NCBI GenBank assembly: GCA_038049695.1
Contig: CP142455.1
Location: 30,293,501 to 30,357,500, forward strand
Origin: Cinnamomum chago
Lineage: Eukaryota > Streptophyta > Magnoliopsida > Laurales > Lauraceae
Reading direction: 5' to 3'
DNA length: 64,000 bases
Of this stretch, positions 31,717 to 45,100 are shown piece after piece. Made by a program: the position numbers and the translations under genes. The notes below the pieces were generated by a model that searched no databases, had not been told where the DNA came from, and saw nothing but the letters and a program-made list of their open reading frames with translations. Every line of letters starts with the position of its first letter. The first letter of the stretch is position 1.

Positions 31717-34160
31717 CACTACTAGAAAAAAGGGTTTTTATATCGGCTAAAAACCGATATAAAAGACCTATTATATCGGTTTTTCAGTAAACTTCAAACC
31801 GATATAAGTACCCCCGATATAATAGATAACTATAACCGATATAATATGTGTATTATTTCATATCGGTTTTTGGACAACTGATGTCTTTTAAACCTGAAAT
31901 TATAACACATATTGCTGTAAAACCGATATAAAAAAAGTGAAACCGATATAAAAAATATTTATAATATCGGTTTTTTGGGATTGTATTATATCGTTTGTTC
32001 TGTAACCGATTTAATATTATATATGTATTTTTTTTTTTTATAAATAGTCCTTCTAGAAAGGGTCAGGTGACCTTACGGTCACCTGGCGGCTAGCCGCCCT
32101 TTGCAAGGGGGCTAGCCGCCAGACCCACGGTCAGCTTTCCAGTAAGCATTTTTTTTTTCAGGATGATTTTCTGTGCTTCCTGCGGCTAACCGCCAGTGCA
32201 CCTGCGGCTAGCCCCCAACTTTTCCTGCGGCTAGCCGTGAGCCATCCTGATTTGAATGGCAGAATTTGTCTCCAGTAGAAAATTCATAACTTCCTCTTCT
32301 GAATTCGAAACAACATGATTCTTGATCCAAATGAAAGATTTATCAGAGGGCTACAACTTTCATGTTTTGAGATTTAACCCAGATTGAATGGAAAGTAGTG
32401 TAAACTCACCTTGAAGCGGACTGGTCACAGAAAAACAGTAACCCGAGTGAAGCAGAGTTGTCTCCAGTAGAAAATTCATAACTTCCTCTTCTGAACTCCA
32501 AACAACATGATTCTTGATCCAAATGAAATATTTATCAGAGGGCTACAACTTTCATGTTTTGAGATTTAACCCAGATTGAATGGAAAGTAGTGTAAAATCA
32601 CCTTGAAGCTGACTGGTCACAGAAAAACAGCAACCTGAGTGAAGCAGAGTTGTCTCCAGTAGAAAATTCATAACTTCCTCTTATGAACTCCAAACAACAT
32701 GATTCTTGATCCAAATGAAAGATTTATCAGAGAGATACAACTTTCATGTTTTGAGATTTAACCCAGATTGAATGGAAAGTAGTGTAAACTCACCTTGAAG
32801 CGGACTGGTCACAGAAAAACAGCAACCCGAGTGAAGCAGAGTTGTCTCCAGTAGAAAATTCATAACTTCCTCTTCTAAACTCCAAACAACATGATTCTTG
32901 ATCCAAATGAAAGATTTTTCAGAGGGCTACAACTTTCATGTTTTGAGATTTAACCCAGATTGAATGGAAGGTAGTATAAAATCACCTTCAACTTCTGGCG
33001 GCTAGCCTCCAACTTGGAGGCGGCTAGCCGAACCAAGTTGGAGGCTAGCCGTCAACTTGGAGGCGGCTAGCCGAAACAGCAGGGAAAAAAAATTGTGAAG
33101 AAACGCAGCAGGGAAAAAAAACAGCAGAAACACAGCAGGGAAAGAAAAACAACAAGGAAAAAAATACATAACAGCAGCAAGAAAAACAGCAGCAGAGATC
33201 GTGAGAAAACAGAACAAAAAAAAAAACAGAGAGAGAGAGAGAACAGAAAACAGTAGCAGCAGAAGAAAAGGGAAAGAAAGAAACGAAACAAAAAGAAAGG
33301 AAAGAACGTGATGTACCTGGCACCTGCACAGCGCCGGAAGAGCAGCTTCTTCCTCTTCGTCGTCGTCGTCTTCTTCTTCTCCGGAGAACGAGAGTGAGCG
33401 AGAGAGACAGGGAGAGCAGAGAGAGAGTAGAGAAAGCGAGAGTGAGAGAAAAGCAGAGAGAGCGAGAGTGAGAGGAAATGGGTTTTTGGAGGGAGAGAAG
33501 CGCTGGGAAGAGAGGCGAGAGTGAGGAAAGAAGAGAGCGAGAGTGAGAGGAAAGAAGGAATGATGGAGAAAGAAAGAGAAGGGAGGGAAGGAAATAAAAA
33601 GAGGGAAAGAAAAAAAAAAGAGGGAAAGAAGGACTGAGCCCGCGCGGGGGATTAAGGGATTTGAGGTATATAATATCGGTTTCATAATAACCGATATAAA
33701 ATATTATATATAACTGGCGGCTAGCCGCAGGTGCACTGGCGGTTAGCCGCATGTGCACAGGCGGTTAGCCGCAGGACGTCCTGAAAAGGGAGGGAAGAAG
33801 GAAAAATAAAAAGGAGGGAAATAACCGATATAAAATATGTATATATAATATCGGTTCCATAATAACCGATATAAAATATGTCTATACAACCGATATAAAA
33901 TATATGTATACAACCGATATAAAATATTTGTCTATAATATCGGTTTTATTGAAATTAATATCACATATTTTCCTAACCGATATTATATATAGAGATTATT
34001 ATGTCGGTTCCAGTGTAACCGATATAAAAAAAAATTGACCGATATAAAAAAATATTAACCGATATAAAATACCTTGACTGAAGATATTATATCGGTTATA
34101 TGAAAAACCGATATAGGGCAGTTTTTGCAACCGATATAAAAGCCCTTTTTTCTAGTAGTG
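31717..34160. mobile_element. Non-autonomous CACTA element inside copia gag
   Basis: 2,444 bp with termini CACTACTAGAAAAAAGGG and the reverse complement, and 3-bp duplication TGG at 31714-31716 and 34161-34163. Both subterminal regions (about 31740-31990 and 33660-34150) are packed with direct and inverted ACCGATATAAAA / ATATCGGT motifs, as expected for transposase-binding sites in CACTA elements. The interior holds 192-bp tandem repeats, clusters of a palindromic CGGCTAGCCG motif, and a purine-rich block at about 33080-33640. No transposase is encoded. Confidence 0.95.
32268..32990. repeat. 192-bp tandem repeat in CACTA, about 3.8 units
   Basis: Units begin GTCTCCAGTAGAAAATTC at 32268, 32460, 32652 and 32844, spaced exactly 192 bases, the last truncated after about 145 bases. 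Copies differ at a handful of positions. No coding frame is preserved. Confidence 0.95.
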
Positions 34161-37100
34161 TGGCATCAAGCTTGGTTCAACCCCAGATCCCAAAGCTGGC
34201 GAAGGAGAACTATGAAAACTGGAGTATCCAGATGAAGGCATTATTTGGATCGCAGGATTTATGGGAGATTGTCACTGAAGGGTATGTGGAACCCACTACA
34301 GAGCAAGAAGCTGCGTACACTCCGGAGCAGAAGACTGCCCTAAAAGATCAGAGGAAGAAAGACAAGAAGGCTCTATTCCTACTCTATCAAGGGGTAGATG
34401 AATCAACCTTCGAGAAGATTGCTGAAGCACCATCTAGCAAGAAAGCATGGGAGACCCTGAGCACTATCTTCAAAGGTGTTGATCGGGTCAAGAGGGTTCG
34501 TCTGCAAACGCTCCGAGCAGAGTTTGAAGCCACTCACATGAAAGAAGGTGAGAATATTTCTGATTATTTTTCACGATTGCTAGTAATAGTAAATCAAATG
34601 AAGAGAAATGGTGAAAAGATAGAAGATATTAGAGTTGTAGAAAAAGCATTAAGATCCCTCACAACCAAATTCGAGCATGTGGTTGTGGCTATTGAGGAGT
34701 CCAAAGATTTAGAGACTCTCTCAATAGAAGAATTAATGGGATCACTCCAAGTCCATGAGCAACGTATGCAAAAGAATAGTGGCTCCATGGTTTTGGAACA
34801 AGCACTAGAGTCAAAATTGACTCTAGGTGAGCAAAAGCCCGGTCGCGGAAGGTCGAAATGGGGCGGTAGAGGTAAAGGGGGAGCAAACCCTCAAAGCCAA
34901 GGGCCATCTCAATCAAGGAGCTTCAATAATCGCGGAAGAGGAGCTGGCCGAGGTGGATTCACCCGTGGTCGTGGCAATTCAAGAAGTGTCCAATGCTACA
35001 ACTGCAACAAGTTTGGACACTTTGCCTCGGAGTGCTGGAGCAAACCCGCGGAACGGGAGGAGAGATCTAACTTTGCAGAAGCAAGAGATGAAGAAAAAGA
35101 ATTATCCACAGTTCTCCTAGCACAAGAGGAAGGCTATGGCCAAGAAAATGTCTGGTACCTGGATTCCGGTGCAAGCAACCATATGTGTGGGAAGGAGGAA
35201 CTCTTTGAAGAGCTTGCGGAAGATGTCAGCGGAAAAGTAAGCCTCGGAGACTCATCAAAGCTTCAAGTACAAGGTAAGGGAAATATTAAGATTTATCAGA
35301 AAGATGGTGTGCCTGCATATATATCAAATGTGTATTACGTGCCCAATATGAAAAGTAATATCCTTAGTCTTGGGCAACTCCTAGAAAAGGGGTATGTAAT
35401 ACACATGGAAAATCTCTCTTTGTCATTGAGAGATGTACATGGGAGGCATATAGCTCGAGTCCAAATGGCGAAGAATCGCATGTTCCCACTCTATCTTAAC
35501 ACAAAGGTAGAAAAGTGCTTCCATGGACTTATAAACAATGAGTCATGGAAGTGGCATCTTAGATATGGGCATCTTCACTTCAACGGGCTCAGGCTATTAT
35601 CTACTGCAAACATGGTGCATGGCTTGCCTACTATTGAAAAGCCCAACCAGGTGTGTGAGGCATGCACACTTGGGAAGCAACAAAGAAACTCATTTCCAGT
35701 AGGGAAATCATGGAGAGCAAAAGCACCATTGCAGTTGGTTCACACAGATATTTGTGGACCATTGGAGACACCATCTCTTGGAGGAAATAGATATATCATC
35801 ACCTTTATCGACGACTTTAGTAGGAAGCTGTGGGTATTCTTTATTAAAGAGAAGTCTGCAGCCTTCACTACCTTCAAGAATTTTAAAGCTCGTGTAGAAG
35901 TAGAAAGTGGTTGTAAGATTAAGACACTTAGATCTGACAGAGGTGGAGAATACACCTCGAAAGAATTTCAAGAATACTGCAGACAGTGGGGCATCAGGCA
36001 TCAGTTTACAACCGCCTATACACCGCAGCAGTATGGAATAGCGGAAAGGAAAAACCGCACCATCCTCGATATGACGAGGACCATGCTTAAGGAAAAAGGT
36101 CTGCCAAAAGAATATTGGGCAGAAGCTGCTGCATGTACAACCTACTTACTCAACAGATGCCCTACAAAAAGTGTCAGGAATAAAACACCGCAAGAGGCAT
36201 GGAGTGGTCACAAACCAAGTGTGGCCCATCTAAAAATACTTGGGTGTGTTGCATATGCCCAAATACCAGAGGCAAAAAGGAAGAAGCTTGATGATCGTGG
36301 AGAAAAATGTATCTTCATCGGATACAGTGAGGAGTCTAAAGCCTATAAACTCTACAACCCACTTACTAAAAAGGTGGTGGTAAGTAGAGATGTAGTCTTT
36401 AGTGAAGAAGAAGCGTGGAGGTGGAATGAAGAAAACACATCCCAAGAAAAGCCTCTTGAAATAGAAGAACAAGAGGCACATCCCCAAAATAATGAAGGCC
36501 CGCGGCAAGATGATGTAACATCTCCACGTACAGCATTATCACTTCGAAGAAGTCCTGAAGGACAAGATGGATCATCAATAAGCAGCTCATCAGCTCGAAG
36601 CTCTTCCTCCTCCATCACACCAATCAAGATGAGAAGCCTAAGAGACATCTATGAGGAAACTGAAGAGACCAACCTCTTATGTCTCTATGCTGACCATGAG
36701 CCTCTTACCTTCCAAGAAGCAATGAACGAAGATTATTGGAAAAAAGCCATGGAAGAAGAGATTCACGCCATCGAGAAGAACGATACGTGGGAGCTTACTA
36801 CACTCCCTCCAGGCCAGAAAGCTATCGGTGTTAAGTGGGTATATAAGATCAAGGGCACGATCAATGGAGCGATCGATCGATATAAGGCGAGGCTTGTAGC
36901 TAAAGGCTACAAACAACAATATGGTGTGGATTATGAAGAAGTCTTTGCTCCTGTCACCCGACTTGATATGGTAAGAATGCTCATCTCTCTTGCAGCACAT
37001 CATAGTTGGAAAATTTACCAACTAGATGTTAAGTCATCATTCCTAAATGGTATACTTGATGAAGAAGTATATGTAAAACAGCCAGAAGGCTTTATAATAG

Positions 37101-38266
37101 AAGGAGATGAGCAAAAAGTATATCGCTTAAAGAAAGCGTTATATGGGCTAAAGCAGGCCCCACGAGCATGGAATGCTCGTATAGACAATTATCTAGAAGA
37201 AAATGGGTTCTCCAAATGCCCGTATGAGCATTCAGTCTACACAAAAAGAAATGCTCATGGAGAAATGCTCATAGCATGCCTTTACGTTGATGACTTACTA
37301 TTCACTGGGAACAGCCCCCAGATGTTTGAAGAATTTAAGCATGCTATATTCAAGGAGTTCGAGATGACCGACTGCGGACTAATGTCCTTCTTCCTGGGTA
37401 TAGAGGTCAAACAGCAACAAGATGGAATTTCTATCTCACAGAAAAAATATGCTAAAGAACTCCTTGAAAAATTCAAAATGAGCAACTGCAATCCTGTAAG
37501 CACCCCTATAACAACAGGTCTGAGACTAACGAAAGAAGGAGAAGGAAGAGACATTAATCCAACACTATTCAAAAGCCTGATTGGAAGCCTAAGATATCTC
37601 ACAATCACAAGACCGGATATTGTTTATGGTGTTGGACTTTTGAGTCGATATATGGAAAGGCCAAAAGAGTCGCACTGGGTCGCAGCCAAAAGAATCTTAG
37701 GGTACATCAAAGGTACCATAGATCTTGGTCTTTTCTACGGCTATGGCAACGAAGCAAAGTTATATGGATATTCGGACAGTGACTGGGGAGGTGATTAAGA
37801 CGAAAGAAAGAGCACTACAGGGTATGTGTTCTATCTTGGATCTACGGCCTTCACATGGGTCTCAAAGAAACAAAGCATTGTAGCTTTATCAACATGTGAA
37901 GCTGAATACGTAGCAGCTTCAACAGCAGTCTGTGAAGCTATATGGCTGAGAAACCTCTTAGAAGAATTTGATCACCCACAAGATGAATCCATAACTATAC
38001 ATGTGGATAACAAGTCTGCCATTGAGCTCGCCAAGAATCCTATATAGCATGGAAGGAGTAAGCACATTGATATCAAGTTCCATTTCATAAGAGATCATGT
38101 AAAGCAAAAGACAGTGAAGCTGGAGTACTGTAGCACCACTGAGCAAGCGGCAGACATCTTCACCAAGGCTTTGCCAACCGACACCTTCACAAAGTTAAGA
38201 GAAAAGCTTGGCATGAATGCAGTTTCGATCTAGAAGATTAAGAGTGGCAGTGTTTGAGGGGGAGAA

Positions 38267-38796
38267 TGTTGGACAAAACACTGCATATGACTTCTTCTAG
38301 AAAACTCTACAAGTATCTCTCTCTTGTTGACTTTTTGCTTTAACATATCTCAGCTATTCTAGAAAGAACCACTACAAAAGTGATGTAGAAGAACCTCCAT
38401 GAACCGACTTACACTTTCTAGAAGAAGTCAAAACCGACTTCATGTGTGGTTTAAAATGAGCCCACGTGGGCCATCTCCCATCCACTTGAGGATGCATCCA
38501 CCGACCTGGCCACAACTATAAATAAGAGGCCTTGCCTCATTTGCAAGTCAAGTGACACATACAACTGAAGTGAAAGTGAAGAAGTGTGAAGTGAGTGTAG
38601 AGTTAGACACACAGCAGTGTGTAGTAAGAAATTGTAGTAAGTGTCTTATTTCAGTGAGTGTATTGAGTAAAGAGTGTTTAGTGAGTGTGCAGTGAGTGAG
38701 TTTCTTGCTTGTTCTTAGTGAAATTTGTATTTTATAATTAAGCTGTAGCTAGTGTGTATTTTCCATTGTCTAAGCTATCGAAGCCATCTTCCAACA
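38267..38796 (+). repeat. 3' LTR of the copia element
   Basis: 530 bp, TGTTGGAC to TTCCAACA, preceded by the polypurine tract GAGGGGGAGAA. Confidence 0.94.
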
Positions 38797-39293
38797 CATA
38801 CATCTCAATGCCCTTGATTAACCCCATGCTCATCTGTAGCGTCATGGCTCACAATATTTCTCCCCTTGTCATCAATGCAGATTCCACAACGTGCAGGTCC
38901 ATACACGAAATGTCCACGGAAAAGTACACGGCAAATTCCACAAGCCAAGAAAAAACCATGGTTGTTCCAAATTAGACCTTAAGCATGGTTTTTAGGACTC
39001 CAGACTCTCCAGTAATTCAGTTTCACAAAATTAGAAACATCAGTGACAGTGATGTCAATTGTTATCAGATAATCCAGTTATCAGATTAACCACGCCATGT
39101 AGATCTTTTCTCTAGCTCTCAAAATGATGACGCTTAGCACTAACCCATTTTTTTGAATTTTTTTTTTACAATTTAGCACTCTACAAAGCTTGCATTGTGT
39201 GCTTCCATGGTATTGTTGATGGACTCTACATAGCTTAGAACATATTTCATCTTAAGAGCCTCACTGTATGCATAACAAATACATTTAGGGACC
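38797..39293 (+). other. Exon-like frame, right part, and intergenic
   Basis: Right flank of the copia element. The plus-strand frame continuing from 31034-31149 runs to a stop near 38975. The rest is AT-rich without a gene. The target site CGTTG of the Tekay element is at 39294-39298. Confidence 0.3.
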
Positions 39294-39298
39294 CGTTG

Positions 39299-42070
39299 TG
39301 TCACGCCCCCAAAAGTGTTTCCGGGGTTATGCGTGAGATTAGGGCCAATTTAAAACTTTTCCAATGATAATAACATATCACTTGCCCTAATCATGTCCCA
39401 TCTGGATCGAAGACCGCTGTGAGGTATAAACATTTTCCTCGAATATAATAAACAATAGCGGAAGCTTCATATAACAAGGGGTATCTTATAGATGTATAGT
39501 TTAAGAGCAATATACTAAGTATCAAAGTTAAGATTGAAGTTTAAGACTATTACAAAATATTAATTACAAGTAAAAGGCCAAACTAAAACTAGGCCTAAAC
39601 AAAAGTAATAAGAAACCAAAAGATGAAGCTAAGAGGATTAACGTGAAGCTCTCGCGTACGGGGTCCTCATGGCTATACAATGCCGTCCGTACTGTACTCT
39701 AAGAAGGCATCAGGCTGATCTGCCTGAACTTCTTCTGTCGTTTCCTCCGCCTCGGGGTAGAAGAGCTCGGTACCTATGCACCAAGAGCAGCATCATCAAC
39801 ACAACGGATGGCAAAGCAATAGATATAGAAATCACATAGATATGCAGTACTAAAGAGAATGAACGATAAACATGATCATAAGATATGCATAGCACTCTGA
39901 TCGTAAGAGATGCATTGCATTCGAATCATAAACAAACCATCAAAGTAGGCGATCCACATATGCTAAACTATATCATCAATTGGGATGAATCCCAATATCC
40001 AATATCCAGACAACTCGTAGCTCAAGTGCTCCGGCTCCAAGAGCTCTGGCACTATCTTGCTTCGAGGACGAACTAAACAGAACAGAACAAAACAGAACAG
40101 AACAGAACATCTCGAGGAATATATACTCTCAGCTCAAGTAGCTCGGGCTCCGTGAGCTCTGGCTCTATCTTGCTTCGAGGTGGTATCGTGTTCTCCCACA
40201 GTCGGTGCCCCAACTGTGTTGAACGTTAACAGCTGAGTGGTGCCTGACACAAAGAATCCTAAACAAAGGTGAAGGGCTAGGTTTCTTGCGTGAACAAGAT
40301 TCAATACTAATAGAGAACTACTTTATTCCAAAACAAATCAAATCCCAAACCAATACCAATAGTAGTCCTCTCAAAGCTTGACAATCCCTAGCCTCAACAC
40401 TTCAAACGAATAACGAAACGAACGAAACAATACAAGGGGACCCTAAGTCCAACCTCTAAGTTCTCAAAGCAATCCTCTAATAAAGCAAAGCAAATAGAAC
40501 TAAAGAACATGCTCATCACATGTAGAAGATAGTACTCAAAGGTACCATTTGGAATCAAAGCGAATAAACAATCCAATCCTAAGTAAAGTGTAAACCCTGA
40601 AGCATCGCACAACCTATTCAGTCAACGAAGGGGTTAGGGTTCGCGATACTCGGACGAACAATCTTCGTGCATAGATTTAAAGAAGAGTATCCCATTGTCC
40701 CGTACCATTCAAGATTGAATTAAGTTGACTCTTGATATAACCGAATCAACAATGACGAACGCCGGCTCAAGACGTCCTCATAATAAGTCAAATGAGTCCA
40801 CAAATGGGTATCCAAAGGTCCACCAAAGTCCACTACAAAACAGGGTAAGAATCCCTTCAAAAGGGAAAATTTGCAAAAATTTGCATAAGGCCCGGTTAAC
40901 CCGCAGGTTAACCTGCCCCTGCTTTCCCGGTCAACCGGCCCCTGCAGGCCGGTCGACCGGCTGGCCTGCGAAATCTGGACAGAGGCCCTGTTCTGGGCCG
41001 AAATGGGACTTTTCCCATTTTCTACTTCTGAGACCTGATGAGCACAATATATGGGGATAAAAATAACTTAAATACAACCTATAAAAATACTAATCAAGCC
41101 ATTAAACTCTAAATCCATTCCATTCAATCTATAGACCATTTATCATGTTTTCAACTATTAAGGTATCAATTGAACCAAACTTATCTAAAACATGATTTAA
41201 GCATCCAAATCAAGGTGAACAAACATATCAAGCAATAATATAAATATTGACTTGCCTTGGTGATGTGCTAGACTCAAATCTAAGAAGAAAATGGAGGAAG
41301 AAAACACTTTGGAAGTTCCAAATGAGGTGAAACACTTTCCAAATCCCAAATAGCTCCTACACATGCATGCCAAGGTCATGGTAAGCCTATCTACTCCATT
41401 TCTAACCAAGGGAGAGGAAGATAAATTGGTTTCCAAGCTTAGAGAGCTTACCTCTAAATGGGTTGTGGGTGAAACTCTTAGAAAAGTGTATGAATAAACT
41501 CTTGGAAGCTTGAAGAAGATGATGGGTGTATTGGTTTACTTCGCCGGAGCTCCGGTGATCATCAACGAAGAAGAAGAAATGAAAGGAGAGGAAGAGAAGT
41601 TATGTCGGCTGTTGTTGCTGTGTTGGTAGTTGAGTGGAGTGAATGGAGATGAATGAAAGAGTAATTGAAGTGGGTTGAATGACCTAACTTAAATAGATGG
41701 GCCTTGGGCTTGGGCTTTGGGCTTCGGGCTTTGGTGGGTCAAGTTCCGGGTCGGCCTATATTAACGTTTGATGAATGTCTGGGCCTCTTCGACGCGTCGA
41801 ATCGAAATGCGACCGAAGGCTAGGGTTCATGAAACGGCGAAACCTACCCAATGCACCCAAACTCACCAAACTCGTAATCTCTTATAATCCCTGAAAACCC
41901 TACCCAATTATTAGAATGACTCTCTATCCTACCCAAACGCACTCCGAATCGTGCGAAACTTCGCACACACGATTCGTCGTTAACCCAGACTACTTAGACT
42001 CTAAACTAGCTTACTAACTAATCAAACAATTTATTATAATTAATAGGCCATTAGGGGTCGGGATGTTACA
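39299..42070 (-). repeat. 3' LTR of the Tekay element
   Basis: 2,772 bp. It contains a GC-rich palindromic cluster (40890-40970) and a CAGAACAGAACA simple repeat near 40075-40110. Short frames in this LTR recur identically in the other LTR and are not genes. Confidence 0.96.
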
Positions 42071-42106
42071 TCCTCCCCCACTTAGGCTATTTGGTCCTCC
42101 AAATCC

Positions 42107-45100
42107 CTAACACACCTCTGACAATAACTCTGAATCTGGCAATAACTCTGGATACTTCTCCTGAATCTGCTCCCTAAGCTCCCAAGTCGCTTCCCTTGGA
42201 CTATGATGCTCCCACTGCACTTTGACCCAGTGAATGGTCCTAGTCCTCAGGACTTGCTCCTTCGTATCGATGATCCTCTTCGGTCTCTCAACATATGAAA
42301 CATCTGGCCGAACATCCAAAGGCTCGTGGTGTAGCACGTGTGAAGGGTCTGGAATGTACTTCCTCAGCATCGAAATGTGAAAAACTCTGTGAACTCCTGC
42401 TAACTCTGCTGGTAGTATCAATCTGTAAGCCACTTCACCCACGAGCATATCTATCTCAAACGGTCCAATATATCTTCGAGCCAGTTTCCCTTTCTGACCG
42501 AATCTCATAGTGCCTCTAGTCGGTGAGACTTTGAGAAACACTTTATCTCCAACCTGAAACTCCAAATCCCTCCTCCTCAGGTCTGCGTAACTCTTCTGAC
42601 GGTCTCTTGCAATCTTCAGCCTATCAATGATCTGCTTCACCTTCTCGCTGGTATCACTGATGATCGACGGTCCATGAAAGCTCCGAATACCAATCTCTTC
42701 CCAACAAATCGGGGTCTTACACTTCCGTCCGTACAATGCCTCAAACGGTGCCATCCCGATACTGGAGTGATAGCTGTTGTTGTAGGCGAATTCACACAAA
42801 GGAAGACTCTTCTCCCAGTCTTTCCCGAAATCTAAAACACATGCCCGCAACATATCCTCCATAGTCTGATTGGTCCTCTCTGTCTGTCCGTCAGTCTGAG
42901 GGTGATACGCTGTGCTGAAGTTCAAGGTAGTGCCCAAGGCTGCTTGCAAACTGACCCAAAATCTGCCCACAAACCTCATATCTCTATCTGAAACAATGGA
43001 ATCTGGAATTCCATGCAACTTGACGACATTGTCAATGTACTTGTGTGCTAACACATCCATGGATCCTCTCATCTTCATCGGAATGAAGTGTGCAGACTTC
43101 GTAAGTCTGTCAAGAATCACCCAAATGCTGTCATTCTCCCGCATGGGTGGCAATCCTGCAACGAAGTCCATGGTAATATGCTCCCACTTCCACTCCGGAA
43201 CCTTCAGTGGTTGGAGTAATCCAGGAGGTTTCTGATGTTCAATCTTCACTTGCTGACACACTAAGCATCTGGAAACAAACCCTGCAATGTCCTTCTTCAT
43301 GTTGCTCCACCAGTAAAAGCTCTTCAAGTTCTGGTACATTTTGGTGCTCCCTGGGTGAATAGCATAACGAGAATGGTGAGCCTCGACCATAATCTCGTTC
43401 CTCAAATCATGTACACCCGGCACACATAGCCTATCCTGGCAGTACAATATTCCATCAATGAGTTTGAACTCTGGTCTCTCTGCTATGCTCTCTATCAATC
43501 TGACCAACTCTGGGTCCTCTGACTGACTGCTCTTGATTCTGCTAAGAATCTCTGGCTCCCAAATATGCATATTGGCAACCATGACTCTCTCACTCCTAGG
43601 CTGAAACTCGATGGCTAAGTCTCTGAATAGCTCAGTCAAAGACCACTCTGTCTGCAAACATCCGGTAGTCGCTGCCTTTCTGCTCAATGCATCTGCAACC
43701 ACATTCGCTTTCCCGGGATGATACTTTATCGGAAAGTCGTAGTCTTTGATGTACTCCATCCATCTAGTCTGTCTCATGTTCAGATCTTTCTGCCCAAATA
43801 GATACTGGAGGCTCCTGTGATCCGAGTGAACCTCGAATTTCTCACCATACAAATAGTGCCTCCACATCTTCAGTGCCATCACCACTGCTGCTAGCTCCAG
43901 GTCATGAGTAGCGTAAATCTTCTCATGCTCTTTCAACTGTCTGGATCCATAGGCTATAACTTTTCCCTCCTGCATGAGCACGCAACCCAATCCTATGCCT
44001 GAAGCATCTGTGAAAACCACGAATCCTCCCGTCCCCGTAGGTAACGAAAGAATAGGTGCTGTGGTCAATCTGGTCTTCAGCTCTTGGAAATTTGCTTCAC
44101 ACTGATCCGTCCAAACAAAAGGAACATCTTTCCTCGTCAATTTAGTCAATGGGGCTGCAATACTGGAGAATCCCTTCACAAACCTTCTGTAATATCCTGC
44201 TAAACCAAGGAAACTCCTGATCTCTGACACTGACTTCGGACTCTGCCAACTAACTACTGCCTCAATCTTCGCGGAATCTACCGCCAAACCCTCTCTAGAG
44301 ATGATGTGTCCAAGAAAAGACACTTGCTCCAGCCAAAACTCACATTTACTGAGCTTAGCATAAAGCTGATTCTCCCTCAAGATCTGCAATGCACTCCTCA
44401 AATGCTCTGCATGATCATCTCTGGACTTCGAGTAGACTAGGACATCATCTATGAATACGACCGTGAACTTATCTAAGCATGGTGCAAAGACTCTGTTCAT
44501 TAAGGCCATAAATACTCCCGGCGCGTTGGTCAGCCCAAATGGCATAACCAAGAACTCATAATGTCCATATCTAGTCCTGAAGGCGGTTTTCTGCACATCC
44601 TGATCCCTGACACGTATCTGATGATAACCAGATCTCAAATCTATCTTGGAAAAATGTTGTGCACCCTGCAACTGATCAAACAACTCGTCTATCCGAGGCA
44701 AAGGATACTTGTTCTTAATCGTGACCTGATTCAGCTGCCTATAGTCGATGCACATACGCATCGATCCATCCTTCTTCTTCACGAAGAGCACCGGTGCACC
44801 CCACGGTGATAAACTGGGTCTTACAAACCCTTTATCCAAAAGGTCCTGCAATTGAGCTTTCAGCTCTCTTAGCTCTGCTGGAGTCATACGATAAGGAGCC
44901 TTCGATATCGGTGTTGTCCCTGGCTTCAGCTCAATCGTGAAGTCAATCTCCCGAACCGGTGGTAATCCAGGTATCTCCTCCGGAAAAACATCCGGGAATT
45001 CACACACAACTGGAATATCCTCCACCGCTTTGGACACTTCATCCTCCGTGATGAAGGCTACATAGCCCTCACATCCACTCCTAATCAATCGATCAGCTCT

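Larger units (their letters stand above)
31713..38233 (+). pseudogene. Copia gag-pol, disrupted
   Basis: The true start is ATG 31713-31715; codon 2 is split by the CACTA element, and the frame resumes at 34164 ([19 protein letters not shown]). Then follow the UBN2-type gag, zinc knuckle [14 protein letters not shown] (34993-35034), protease [11 protein letters not shown] (35152), the pre-integrase WHLRYGHL, integrase with [14 protein letters not shown] and GIAERKN (D, D, E), RT with YVDDLLFTG (37285) and RNase H. In-frame stops TAA 37796-37798 and TAG 38045-38047 break RNase H. The frame otherwise runs to TAG 38231-38233. The upstream ATG near 34100 lies in the CACTA terminus and is not a gag start. 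Confidence 0.93.
31150..38796 (+). mobile_element. Ty1/copia retrotransposon with nested CACTA
   Basis: LTRs of 527 and 530 bp begin TGTTGGACAAAAC and end CCAACA. A tRNA-Met-type primer site follows the 5' LTR and GAGGGGGAGAA precedes the 3' LTR. The flanks GATAC (31145-31149) and CATAC (38797-38801) are an imperfect 5-bp target duplication. About 10 substitutions separate the LTRs. The domain order gag, protease, integrase, RT, RNase H is that of copia, resembling the TNT1/Tork group. It is inactive: a CACTA element sits in gag and pol has two stops. Confidence 0.95.

Noticed and set aside
32268-32990. Regular repeats that could suggest a CRISPR-like array
   Set aside because: Units are 192 bp, contiguous without unique spacers, and lie inside a CACTA transposon in a plant genome.
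33002-33758. Long minus-strand frames of about 230 residues in the CACTA interior
   Set aside because: They are runs of Ser, Phe, Leu and Arg read from purine-rich low-complexity DNA, in two overlapping frames, with no domain.
34100-34163. ATG at 34100 as start of the copia polyprotein
   Set aside because: The first 20 codons come from the CACTA terminus; the original gag start is at 31713.
39710-41436. Several short frames that recur at 47430-49156 as a small gene family
   Set aside because: They are the same LTR sequence present twice in one element.
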